NCBI RefSeq assembly: GCF_002295115.1
Contig: NZ_NSFV01000006.1
Span: 136,501 to 200,500, forward strand
Origin: Mesorhizobium sp. WSM4311
Lineage (GTDB): Bacteria > Pseudomonadota > Alphaproteobacteria > Rhizobiales > Rhizobiaceae
Direction: 5' to 3'
DNA: 64,000 bases
Shown here: positions 24,113 through 31,694 of the stretch, one piece after another
Position numbering within the stretch: position 1 is the stretch's first letter
How the letters are laid out: every line of letters starts with the position of its first letter
Made by a program: the position numbers and the translations under genes
Notes under the pieces: generated by a model
Seen by the model: only the letters and a program-made list of their open reading frames with translations
What the model was told of the DNA's origin: nothing
The model's database searches: none

Positions 24113-26611
24113 CTAGCCCGCCTTGCGGCGCAGCTTCCGCGCCAGATCGGCCCATGGATCGACGCTTTTGGCGGCCGGCGTGACGCCTCGGCCTAGCAGC
24201 ACCGTCGAGGCATCGAACGGCGTCGGTCTGGCGATCCCATAGCCCTGGGCATAGTCGACGCCGATGGTCTTCAGCGCGGCGACGATACCGTCGCTCTCGA
24301 CGAACTCGGCGATGGTACGCTTGCCCATGACCTTGCCGATGTGGTGGATCATCTCGACCATGGCGCGGTCGATGCGGTCGTCCAGCATGTCCTTGACGAA
24401 GCTGCCGTCGATCTTGAGGTAGTCGACCGGCAGGTGCTTCAGATACGCGAAGGACGACATGCCGGAGCCGAAATCGTCGAGCGCGAAGCGGCAGCCCAAG
24501 CCGCGCAGATCGGCAATGAAACGCATGGCGTTGGTGAGATTGGCGATAGCGCTGGTTTCGGTGATCTCCAGGCAGATCATGGCAGGCGAAATGCCATGGA
24601 TGAGGAATTGCTCGCCCAGGAAGCCGAGAAAGCTTTCGTCGCCGAACGTCGCGCCGGAAAGATTGATGGCGCATGTTGCGATGGGCGGCGTGCGCGGATC
24701 GGCCTGCCGGGCGGCCAGGATGCGGAAGGTGTTGCGCACCACCCAGCGGTCGATCGACGGCATCAGGCCATAGCGCTCGGCCGCGGGAATGAAACTCTGC
24801 GGGGTGACGAAGCTGCCGTCTTCGTCGGTCAGCCGCAACAGGATCTCTATATGCGCTCCCACCTCGACGATGTCGTCGTTGAGCGGCCAGATTTCCTGCG
24901 CATGAAGCCGGAAACGGTCTTGCACCAGCGCGGCGTGCAGACGCTGCACCCAGGCCATCTCGCCGAAACGCTCGCGCAAGTCCACGTCGCCCTCGTTGTG
25001 GACCTGGACGCGGTTGCGGCCCTTGTCCTTGGCCATGTAGCAGGCGACGTCGGCGGCCCGCAGCGTTTCCGCGATCGTCACCTGCGCATTGGCGATCTCC
25101 ACCATGCCGATACTGACGCTGGTGTTGAACGTCCTGCCATCCCAGGCGAAATGCAGATTCTGCACAGCCGCGCGCAGCCGTTCGGCGATGTCGCACGCTT
25201 CGTCGGCTTCACAATCGACGAGCAGCACGCCGAACTCGTCCCCGCCCAATCGTGCCAGCACGTCGCCCGGCCGCAATTCGCAGGTCAACAGCGCCGAGAT
25301 CTGGCGCAGCAACTGGTCGCCCGCCGCATGGCCGCACGTATCGTTGACAAGCTTGAACTGATCGAGATCGAGATACATCAAGGCGTGCTGCCGGGGCTGG
25401 CCCTGCAATTCGACGATTGTCCTTTCCAGCCGGCTTTCGAAATCGCGCCGGTTGGCGAGCCCGGTCAACGCATCATGCGAGGCCTGCCACGAAAGCCGCT
25501 CGATGTAATCCTCTTCGCGCGTCATGTCGTGGAAGGCGAGCACGGCGCCGACGACCTCGCCGGAAACGAGCAACGGTGCGCCGGTCAATGCGACGGGAAC
25601 AACGGAGCCGTCCGGCCGCTGCAGCAATTGTGGACGGGCGCTGGAACGGCGCGCTTCGCCGGCCAGGAGACGCTCGACCAACTGCGTTTCTTCAACGCCG
25701 GTGCCCTTGTCGATGAGGCGAAAGAATGCTGCGATGGGTTTGCCCCTTGCAGCGCCGAGCGGGCAGGCCAGCAGTTTCTCGGCAACCGCATTCATGTAGT
25801 CGAGCCGCCCGTCGCGGCCGGTGCTGACGACGGCCTGGCCGATCGAAGCCAGTGTTATCTGGGCGCGCTCGCGCTCGGCATTGAGCGCCAGCTGGAAGGC
25901 CTGGCGCTGCGCAAGGAGCTTGCGCGTGCGCCACACGGCAAGCAGGATCAACAATGCGGCAGTGACGAGATTGGCAAAGGTAAGCAGCATCTGGATGAAG
26001 CGCGATCCCTCGCCGAGACTGTCCGAGAAGGCCTTGGACAATGGAGTGACCTGACGATCGAGCCGATGAATTTCCGCCTTCCAGGCGCTGATCTCGGCTG
26101 TCGACGCCGGCCCCTTGCCGAGTGTCGCATGCATCGTATCGCCGAGCCGCTGGATGGCGAGGATCATTGTGTCGGCCGCCGCCCAGTGCCGAATAGCGGT
26201 ATCGAGATAGCTGAACTTCCGGAAATTCTGGAACAGCCAGATCAGCCCGGCAACGTCGTCCGCGTGGTTTCTGCCTTGCAGAAAGCCTGTGCGCGCTGCC
26301 TCTGCATCGGGTTCGGGCTGCTCGAGCGCCAGGCGGGCCGAGCGGTCGGCAAGCGGAACGGCGATCGCTTCGCGATACTCGGTGAAGAACGCCTCATTGC
26401 CGGTATCCGCATAGAGGCTGAGGAAATAGATGGCGTGCTTTTGCCCCTTGGACCACTGGCTTTCCCCGCCGACATAGGCGCGAACCGCCGAAAGCGTGTA
26501 CAGGCTGAGGCTGGCGACCAGCGCCTGGACGAGGACGACGGCGATGAACGGCCAGACGAGCCCGAGAAGACGGGGGCTGGCGTCCAGCGATGATGGCGTC
26601 TTCGAATTCAC
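24113..26611 (-). CDS. Membrane GGDEF-EAL cyclic-di-GMP protein with PAS domain
   Basis: An 832-residue protein: membrane helix (about 16-40), periplasmic sensor of about 165 residues, second helix (about 212-235), PAS (about 250-365), GGDEF (about 380-545) and EAL (about 560-815). The cyclase signature LGGDEFGVLL is intact. The EAL motif reads EIL (GAHIEILLRL), but the metal and catalytic residues appear kept: Asn of INLSG, Glu of LEITET, the two Asp of ALDDFGSGMSSF, Lys of LKIDGSF, Glu of AEFVE. It could therefore make or degrade c-di-GMP, perhaps switching between motility and attachment. It is monocistronic; the 260 bases upstream are AT-rich. Confidence 0.93.
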   Translation of the reverse strand: MNSKTPSSLDASPRLLGLVWPFIAVVLVQALVASLSLYTLSAVRAYVGGESQWSKGQKHAIYFLSLYADTGNEAFFTEYREAIAVPLADRSARLALEQPEPDAEAARTGFLQGRNHADDVAGLIWLFQNFRKFSYLDTAIRHWAAADTMILAIQRLGDTMHATLGKGPASTAEISAWKAEIHRLDRQVTPLSKAFSDSLGEGSRFIQMLLTFANLVTAALLILLAVWRTRKLLAQRQAFQLALNAERERAQITLASIGQAVVSTGRDGRLDYMNAVAEKLLACPLGAARGKPIAAFFRLIDKGTGVEETQLVERLLAGEARRSSARPQLLQRPDGSVVPVALTGAPLLVSGEVVGAVLAFHDMTREEDYIERLSWQASHDALTGLANRRDFESRLERTIVELQGQPRQHALMYLDLDQFKLVNDTCGHAAGDQLLRQISALLTCELRPGDVLARLGGDEFGVLLVDCEADEACDIAERLRAAVQNLHFAWDGRTFNTSVSIGMVEIANAQVTIAETLRAADVACYMAKDKGRNRVQVHNEGDVDLRERFGEMAWVQRLHAALVQDRFRLHAQEIWPLNDDIVEVGAHIEILLRLTDEDGSFVTPQSFIPAAERYGLMPSIDRWVVRNTFRILAARQADPRTPPIATCAINLSGATFGDESFLGFLGEQFLIHGISPAMICLEITETSAIANLTNAMRFIADLRGLGCRFALDDFGSGMSSFAYLKHLPVDYLKIDGSFVKDMLDDRIDRAMVEMIHHIGKVMGKRTIAEFVESDGIVAALKTIGVDYAQGYGIARPTPFDASTVLLGRGVTPAAKSVDPWADLARKLRRKAG

Positions 26612-26872
26612 GGACGTGCCATGATCCTGTCAGCGCGTCTGTCCGACTGTTTCACCCGTCGGTTAAGACGATTCTCTGCCCCTCATGTCGCGCAAATGGC
26701 GACGACAACCGCTTATCACGAGGGACTTAACAGCCAATAAATAGCTCCGTTCGCTTTGAAGCCTTTTCTTGAGTTGGGTGACTGAATATTACGCAGCGTC
26801 AATTGACTGTTTGAACTTGAATCGGTTTGTATTCGAAGCTTATCAGTCCTTTTCGGCCTATAACCGCGCGGG

Positions 26873-27390
26873 TTAGGGCAGGGTCTCCGCTGCAAGACAT
26901 GCCTGTTCGAGCATCGAGGCATCCTCGCCGAAGGCTCGAGTGGCGCGGGCCGCCGCCTCGAGCAGCGGCCGTTTCATGCGCTGAAGGAAGGCGGCATCGA
27001 CGTGCGTGCTCGGCCCAGCCAGCGTCAAGGCGCCGAGCAGGACGCGTCCCGGTCCGAACACCGGTGCCGAGACGCCCGCCGTCTCGGGGTCCCGGTCGCC
27101 GACGGCGAGGCAGGTCCGGCGTATGGTCTCATAGGGCTCGCCCGCCTCGCCGGAAAATGCCGCAAGCACGCGTCCGCCCGAACCGACGAGCAAAGGCAAC
27201 AGGTCGCCCTCGCGTATGGTGTAGCGGATCGGGTGCTTGGATTCGACGCGGTAGAGACAGGTGCGGACGTCGCCCGAGCGGAGATAGAAGGCAACACTCT
27301 CCCAGCTGTGCTCGGAAAGGTCGCGCATGATCGGCAGCAGGATGTCGACCGCCACGACCGAACGCTGATAGAGCGACCAGGCCGCACTGC
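26873..27390 (-). pseudogene. Remnant of an IclR-family regulator (effector domain only)
   Basis: The minus strand encodes about 170 residues matching the C-terminal ligand-binding domain of IclR regulators: HSWESVAFYLRSGDVRTCLYRVESKHPIRYTIREGDLLPLLVGSGGRVLAAFSGE and AGVSAPVFGPGRVLLGALTLAGPSTHVD. The N-terminal winged helix that binds DNA is missing; the frame upstream of about 27390 is antisense to the citryl-CoA lyase remnant and shows no HTH. IclR genes are often divergent from the operon they control, and here the remnant points away from a truncated enzyme gene, so one deletion probably removed both 5' ends. Confidence 0.7.
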
Positions 27391-28018
27391 TCGGCATCGC
27401 GCTGGGCGCTGCCGTCGACCATGGGCCGCAGGCGTCGTCGATCACCATCGCCCGCATGGCGGCAACCTGCGGTGTCGGCAATGCACTCGGCGACGTGCAT
27501 GGCGGCGCCGGCGAACAGGCGCTGTCCTTCTACGGTAATATCGCCAAGGCGATCGATGGCGGGGCGGCGTTGGGGAAGGCGGTCTCGGCACGGCTCGACC
27601 GGTTCTTCGTCGAGGAAAGGGGTTATGTGCCAGGGCTCGGCCACCGCTTTCACCCGGTCGATCCGCGCGCACCGCGCCTGCCGGAACTGACCCGCGAATT
27701 TGCCGCGCGTGGAGTCGTCAATGGAGGGTTCGCCGACATCGCCGAGGCGATCGAGGCGGAGGTCGCACGCCGCAAGGGCAAGGGGATACCGCTCAACATC
27801 GATGGCGCCACGGCCGTCATCTATGCGAACTCGGCTTCCCGCCGCCGCTGACGCGCGGGCTCTTCGTGCTGTCACGTTCCGTCGGCATCCTGGCGCACGC
27901 CTGGGAACAGTCGCAGCAAAGCGAGCGCAACAAGGGGCCGCTGCCGCGCGAATGGTTGTGGGTCTATACCGGCATGCCGGTACGCCCTCTTCCCGAAAAG
28001 GGTGGTAGGAGCGGCTGA
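27372..28018 (+). pseudogene. Remnant of a citryl-CoA lyase / citrate synthase-like gene
   Basis: From about 27372 one frame reads VDHGPQASSITIARMAATCGVGNALGDVHGGAGEQALSFYG and later VPGLGHRFHPVDPRAPRLPEL and GIPLNIDGATAVIYA. After 27831 a one-base deletion shifts the frame, which continues as ELGFPPPLTRGLFVLSRSVGILAHAWEQ to a TGA at 28016-28018. GLGHRFHP is the citrate synthase superfamily active-site motif. The N-terminal half is absent and an in-frame TAG lies just upstream (27369-27371). The start is lost and the frame is broken, so it is not functional. The likely family is citryl-CoA lyase. Confidence 0.72.
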
Positions 28019-28028
28019 GGAATTGTCC

Positions 28029-28505
28029 TCAGGTTGCATCGGTCGGCGTGGGCTGGGGAAGTGTCAGGGTCTTCACCAGCGTCGAAAGATCCGGTTCGTC
28101 GATCAACATCGCCGCGTCGGCCGGCGTCAGCCATGCCCGCTGTCGCCGCTTGGCCTCCTGCCAGTTGGCCAGTTCCTCGGTCACTTCAAGCAGGTAGACG
28201 ATGACATCGACATGGACAAAGCGGTTGGCCAGCCGCTTCCAGTAGGAATAGGTGCCGGCCGGGTGCTTCAGGGTCTTGCCAAGCACGCCGGCTTCTTCCA
28301 TCGCCTCGATGGTGGCGGCCTTGCGTCCGTTCTTGCCTTTCATCGGCCATCCCTTGGGGACGATGAAGCGCCTCGTCGTTCTCGACGTGACCAGCATCAC
28401 CTCGAAACTCCCATCCGCGGTCAAGCGAAAGGGGATCGCCGCCACCTGGCGGATTCTTTCCCCTTTCTTGGCCCGGCGTGCGGCCTTTTTCTTCGTGGTT
28501 TTCAT
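28029..28505 (-). CDS. Nudix hydrolase
   Basis: A 158-residue protein of the DIPP/MutT-like Nudix group, with a Lys/Arg-rich N-terminus (MKTTKKKAARRAKKGERIRQ). The Nudix box region is FIVPKGWPMKGKNGRKAATIEAMEEAGVLG. The metal-binding Glu cluster (EAMEEAG) is present, but the Arg that precedes the Glu in most boxes (REAxEEAG) is Ile here. IPKGWP is typical of diphosphoinositol polyphosphate phosphohydrolase-type alphaproteobacterial proteins. Likely substrates are nucleoside or inositol diphosphates. ATG at 28505 has a weak ribosome site. It converges with the lyase remnant, 10 bases apart. Confidence 0.85.
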   Translation of the reverse strand: MKTTKKKAARRAKKGERIRQVAAIPFRLTADGSFEVMLVTSRTTRRFIVPKGWPMKGKNGRKAATIEAMEEAGVLGKTLKHPAGTYSYWKRLANRFVHVDVIVYLLEVTEELANWQEAKRRQRAWLTPADAAMLIDEPDLSTLVKTLTLPQPTPTDAT

Positions 28506-28630
28506 CTGCAATAGTCCAGTCGGTCAGTGCCCCATAGCGTGACGCGGCGCCTTTGCAAACCCAAACTGCCGCAGGGGCACCCTCAAGGTCCCCTACCATG
28601 TAAGTCGGCTAAATAAAAGAAGCCCGCCTG

Positions 28631-28969
28631 TCAGCGGCAATTGCTCACGGCCGTGCTGCCGATGATCTGCGTCTGGCAGCCCGGCCTGACCCGTGGCACG
28701 ACCGGCGGTGGCTGCTGGACGATCACGCGGTCCTGGTCGCGGTACTGCTGTTGCTGCTGCTGGAATTGCTGCCGCTGAATGCGGCTCTGCAAGGCCTGCA
28801 GATCGTTCTGCTGGATCGGCGCGTTGCTGTTGATCGCGGGATTGGCCACCTGCGCGGAAGCGTGCAGCGCAAAGCCGGCTAAAAAAGTAGCGGCCAGCAC
28901 CGCCGACGCAAGTCTCATCAATAGTCGGCGCGCCGACATCGGCACATTCTTGCTAAAAATCCTGTTCAT
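28631..28969 (-). CDS. Small secreted Gln-rich protein
   Basis: A 112-residue protein with a signal peptide (basic MNRIFSKNVPMSARRLLMR, then a hydrophobic core, cleavage near LHASAQ-V). The mature part of about 70 residues is dominated by Gln (QRQQFQQQQQQYRDQDRVIVQQPPPVV) and ends with two Cys, PGCQTQIIGSTAVSNCR, that could form a small disulfide loop. No known domain is recognised. Similar short Q-rich exported proteins occur in rhizobia without assigned roles. It stands alone. Confidence 0.65.
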   Translation of the reverse strand: MNRIFSKNVPMSARRLLMRLASAVLAATFLAGFALHASAQVANPAINSNAPIQQNDLQALQSRIQRQQFQQQQQQYRDQDRVIVQQPPPVVPRVRPGCQTQIIGSTAVSNCR

Positions 28970-29415
28970 TCCCGCAATATAGGGTGTTTGTCCGGCGATG
29001 CCATGGCGGTCCATCGGTCGCCTTGAAATCAATCGTGACCCCGCCCTGTCCCGGCCATCCGGCCAGCGGCCACGGATTGCAGGCGACGCCAGCGCTGGAG
29101 ACCGGCACGGACATCGCGCCAGCATCGCCTCTATCGAAGGCCCGGGGGCAGAGTTCTTCTCCAACACAAGGAGCGGAGATCGAAGGCCGCTTCGCGGTGG
29201 CGGAGAATCTGCCCGGCAACCTCGCATTGCACTTGACGGAAGCGATCGATTCGCCGCTCTATCGGGTCGGCGCCGGCCTAGAGCTGAATGGCGCCGGCAT
29301 GTCCGCCAGGGACAATGGCGCCTTCGGGGAAACGGTCAAACAGAATGCAGTCAGCGCGCCTCTCAAGGTCAGTTTCCAGGCTGGCTCGAGGCGGAGCCGG
29401 GCGGGAGAGGTCTTG
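28970..29415. other. 446-base region without a supported gene
   Basis: An open frame runs through this stretch into the IalB gene, but its translation has no signal peptide, no recognisable motif and no start with a ribosome site. A purine-rich site (GGGAGAGG) appears only before the IalB start at 29416. It should contain the divergent promoters of the Gln-rich protein and of the IalB gene. Confidence 0.5.
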
Positions 29416-29994
29416 ATGAGGAAATACGCGTATTTGGTTGCGATGCTGGGTGCGGCCTGCATCGCCGGTGTGCCGGCCGTGGCCGCGCAGACCAAAGGCG
29501 ACAAGGTGGCGGCTCCGCCCGCCGCGGCCGATGCGCCACAACTGCCGGGCGGGGCATCGGCCTTGTCCGAAACCCATGGCGACTGGACGGTCAATTGCCA
29601 GATATCGGGCACGAACAAGGTCTGCAGCCTGTCGCACCAACAGTTCAACAAACAGAGCAACCAGCGGCTGCTGGCGATCGAGCTGTCGAGCAAGACCGGC
29701 GACGAGGCGACAGGCACTCTTGCCCTGCCGTTTGGGCTGGCGCTCGCCAAAGGCGTCACCCTGACCATCGATGACCAGAAGCTGGACGGCAGCCTGGCAT
29801 TCAACACTTGCCAGGCCGTCGGCTGCCTGGTGCCGGTGGCGTTCGACGCCAATGTCACGCCGCTGCTCAAGAATGGCACGACGCTGAAGATCGACGCCTT
29901 CGCGGCGGATACGGGACAAGCGGTGAGCTTTTCCATTCCGCTCAACGGTTTCGGCGGCGCGCTCGCCCGCACGGCGGAGCTCTTGTCAAACTGA
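29416..29994 (+). CDS. Invasion-associated locus B (IalB) family protein
   Basis: A 192-residue secreted protein, signal peptide MRKYAYLVAMLGAACIAGVPAVAA-Q. After a Pro/Ala linker comes the IalB domain: THGDWTVNCQI...KVCSLSHQQF, then LALPFGLALAKGVTLTIDDQ and FNTCQAVGCLVPVAFD, with four Cys at the positions usual for the family. IalB was named in Bartonella for erythrocyte invasion, but homologues are common in non-pathogenic rhizobia with an unknown envelope role. ATG at 29416 has GAGAGG upstream. It ends 140 bases before coaBC, with palindrome copy 2 between the converging genes. Confidence 0.9.
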   Translation: MRKYAYLVAMLGAACIAGVPAVAAQTKGDKVAAPPAAADAPQLPGGASALSETHGDWTVNCQISGTNKVCSLSHQQFNKQSNQRLLAIELSSKTGDEATGTLALPFGLALAKGVTLTIDDQKLDGSLAFNTCQAVGCLVPVAFDANVTPLLKNGTTLKIDAFAADTGQAVSFSIPLNGFGGALARTAELLSN

Positions 29995-30056
29995 CGGCTC
30001 AGTCCGGAATCAGATGCGCGGCGTCCAGCTGGCGTCGCGTGTAGTCTTTGATGTTC

Positions 30057-30125
30057 GCAATTCCCTAGGGAAGGCGCTGCGCGCTTTTCCAGGGAAAACC
30101 GCTCACACTTTTCCTGGAATTGCTC
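30057..30125. repeat. Intergenic palindrome family A, copy 2
   Basis: On the minus strand GGAGCAATTCCAGGAAAAG opens the element, TGTGAGCGGTTTTCC follows as in copy 1, then an extra segment of about 20 bases before the closing GGGAATTGCG. The 69-base copy thus carries an insertion relative to copy 1. It again lies between converging genes. Confidence 0.8.
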
Positions 30126-30134
30126 CAATACACG

Positions 30135-31604
30135 TCAAACGACGATCGTTTTCAGCCGCTCGGCAATGAGGGTGGCGAGCCGCGCCGCCACCTCGTCCTT
30201 GGTCATTTCGGGCCATTCCTCGACGCCGGCCTTCGACACGATCCGCACCCGGTTGCGATCGCCGCCCATGACGCCTGAAGGGCCGATGCCGCTTTCGTGC
30301 GACACATCGTTGGCGACGATCAGATCGGCGCCTTTCTTCGCGAGCTTGGCCTGGGCATTGCGCAAGAGATCCTGCGTCTCGGCGGCGAAGCCGACGACCA
30401 GGCCGGGTCGCTGGCTGTGATGGCCGACGCCGGCAAGGATGTCGGGGTTCTCGACCATGCGCAGCACCGGCGGTCCTTCGCCCGCCACCTTCTTGATCTT
30501 TTCGCCGGCCGAATTCTCGCTGCGCCAGTCGGCGACGGCGGCGACGAACACCGCGGCATCGGCGGGCAAAAGCTGTTCGACCGCATCGCGCATTTCCTGC
30601 GCACGTTCGACATGGATAGTCCTCACGCCAGCCGGGTCGGCGATGCTCACGGGACCGGAGACGAGGCGCACATCGGCGCCAAGCCTTGCCAACGCGGCGG
30701 CGATGGCGTGGCCCTGCTTGCCGGAGGAACGGTTGGCGATATAGCGCACCGGGTCGATCGGCTCATGCGTCGGGCCGGAGGTGACGATGATCCTACGCCC
30801 CGCCAGCGGCTTGGGGCCGGCATCGAGCAGCGCCTCGACCGCGGCGACGATCTCCAGCGGTTCAGCCATTCGGCCTTCACCGGCCTCGTTGCTTTCGGCC
30901 ATCTCGCCCCTGGCAGGGCCGACGAAAGTGACGCCGTCCTTGCCCAAGGTCGCGCGGTTGCGGCGGGTGGCCGGATGCGACCACATTTTCGGATTCATCG
31001 CCGGCGCCATCAGTACCGGCTTGTCGGTGGCCAGCAGCACAGTGGAGGCCAGATCGTTGGCGTGACCATTGGCGAGCTTGGCCATCAGATCGGCGGTGGC
31101 GGGAGCCACGACCAGAAGATCGGCCTCCCTCGACAGCCTGATATGGCCGACATCGTGCTCGTCATTGCGGTCGAACAGTTCGGTGAAGACGTGGTCGGCC
31201 GACAGCGCGCCAACCGACAGCGTGGTGACGAATTCCTGCGCTGCGGCAGTCATCACCACCCTTACTGCCGCACCACGCTCGCGCAGCCGGCGGATCAGGT
31301 CCAGCGCCTTGTAGGCGGCGATGCCGCCACCGATGATAAGCAGGATGCGCTTGCCGGAAAGCGTGCCCCGCGGAAGGATCTTGCCCGCAGGGGCCGCAAC
31401 CGCGGTCGCCGCACTGTGCATGCTGGTCAGTTCGCGCAAGGTGTTTTCGATCTGGTCGATGCGGCCGGATCCGATCTGGCCGTCGACGGCGGCCCGGATC
31501 ATCACCCTGGCCTGCTCCTCCATGGAACGGTTGTTTTCCGCCGCCAATCGGCGCAGCAGCTCCTTGACCTCATCGTCAAGGTTGCGGATCGTGATGCTTG
31601 CCAT
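30135..31604 (-). CDS. coaBC: CoaBC with an N-terminal FitA-like ribbon-helix-helix domain
   Basis: A 489-residue protein; CoaBC is usually about 400. Residues 1-42 (MASITIRNLDDEVKELLRRL, then NRSMEEQARVMI) are a ribbon-helix-helix domain like FitA-type antitoxins. After a linker, CoaC (phosphopantothenoylcysteine decarboxylase) starts near residue 82 with KRILLIIGGGIAAYK; the active-site His (VGHIRLS) and PAMNPKMW motif are present. The CoaB ligase half starts near 270 with RRIIVTSGPTHEPIDPVRYI. Together they make 4'-phosphopantetheine for coenzyme A. The flap that holds a Cys in E. coli reads GEMAESNEAGEGRM here, with no Cys. No stop or ribosome site separates the two parts. Confidence 0.93.
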   Translation of the reverse strand: MASITIRNLDDEVKELLRRLAAENNRSMEEQARVMIRAAVDGQIGSGRIDQIENTLRELTSMHSAATAVAAPAGKILPRGTLSGKRILLIIGGGIAAYKALDLIRRLRERGAAVRVVMTAAAQEFVTTLSVGALSADHVFTELFDRNDEHDVGHIRLSREADLLVVAPATADLMAKLANGHANDLASTVLLATDKPVLMAPAMNPKMWSHPATRRNRATLGKDGVTFVGPARGEMAESNEAGEGRMAEPLEIVAAVEALLDAGPKPLAGRRIIVTSGPTHEPIDPVRYIANRSSGKQGHAIAAALARLGADVRLVSGPVSIADPAGVRTIHVERAQEMRDAVEQLLPADAAVFVAAVADWRSENSAGEKIKKVAGEGPPVLRMVENPDILAGVGHHSQRPGLVVGFAAETQDLLRNAQAKLAKKGADLIVANDVSHESGIGPSGVMGGDRNRVRIVSKAGVEEWPEMTKDEVAARLATLIAERLKTIVV

Positions 31605-31694
31605 GTGATTGCACTTTGCTCATGCCGGTCGAAGGCGATGATAGCAATGCAATCAATTTGCCGCAAGTTGCGGCTCAACCTTCGTTTTTCAGGT

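Noticed and set aside
24341..26593. A 750-codon open frame antisense to the GGDEF-EAL gene
   Set aside because: No motif, no signal peptide and the sense strand has clear catalytic domains.
28984..29415. N-terminal extension of the IalB protein
   Set aside because: The frame is open, but the signal peptide and ribosome site are at 29416, and the extension has no recognisable sequence.
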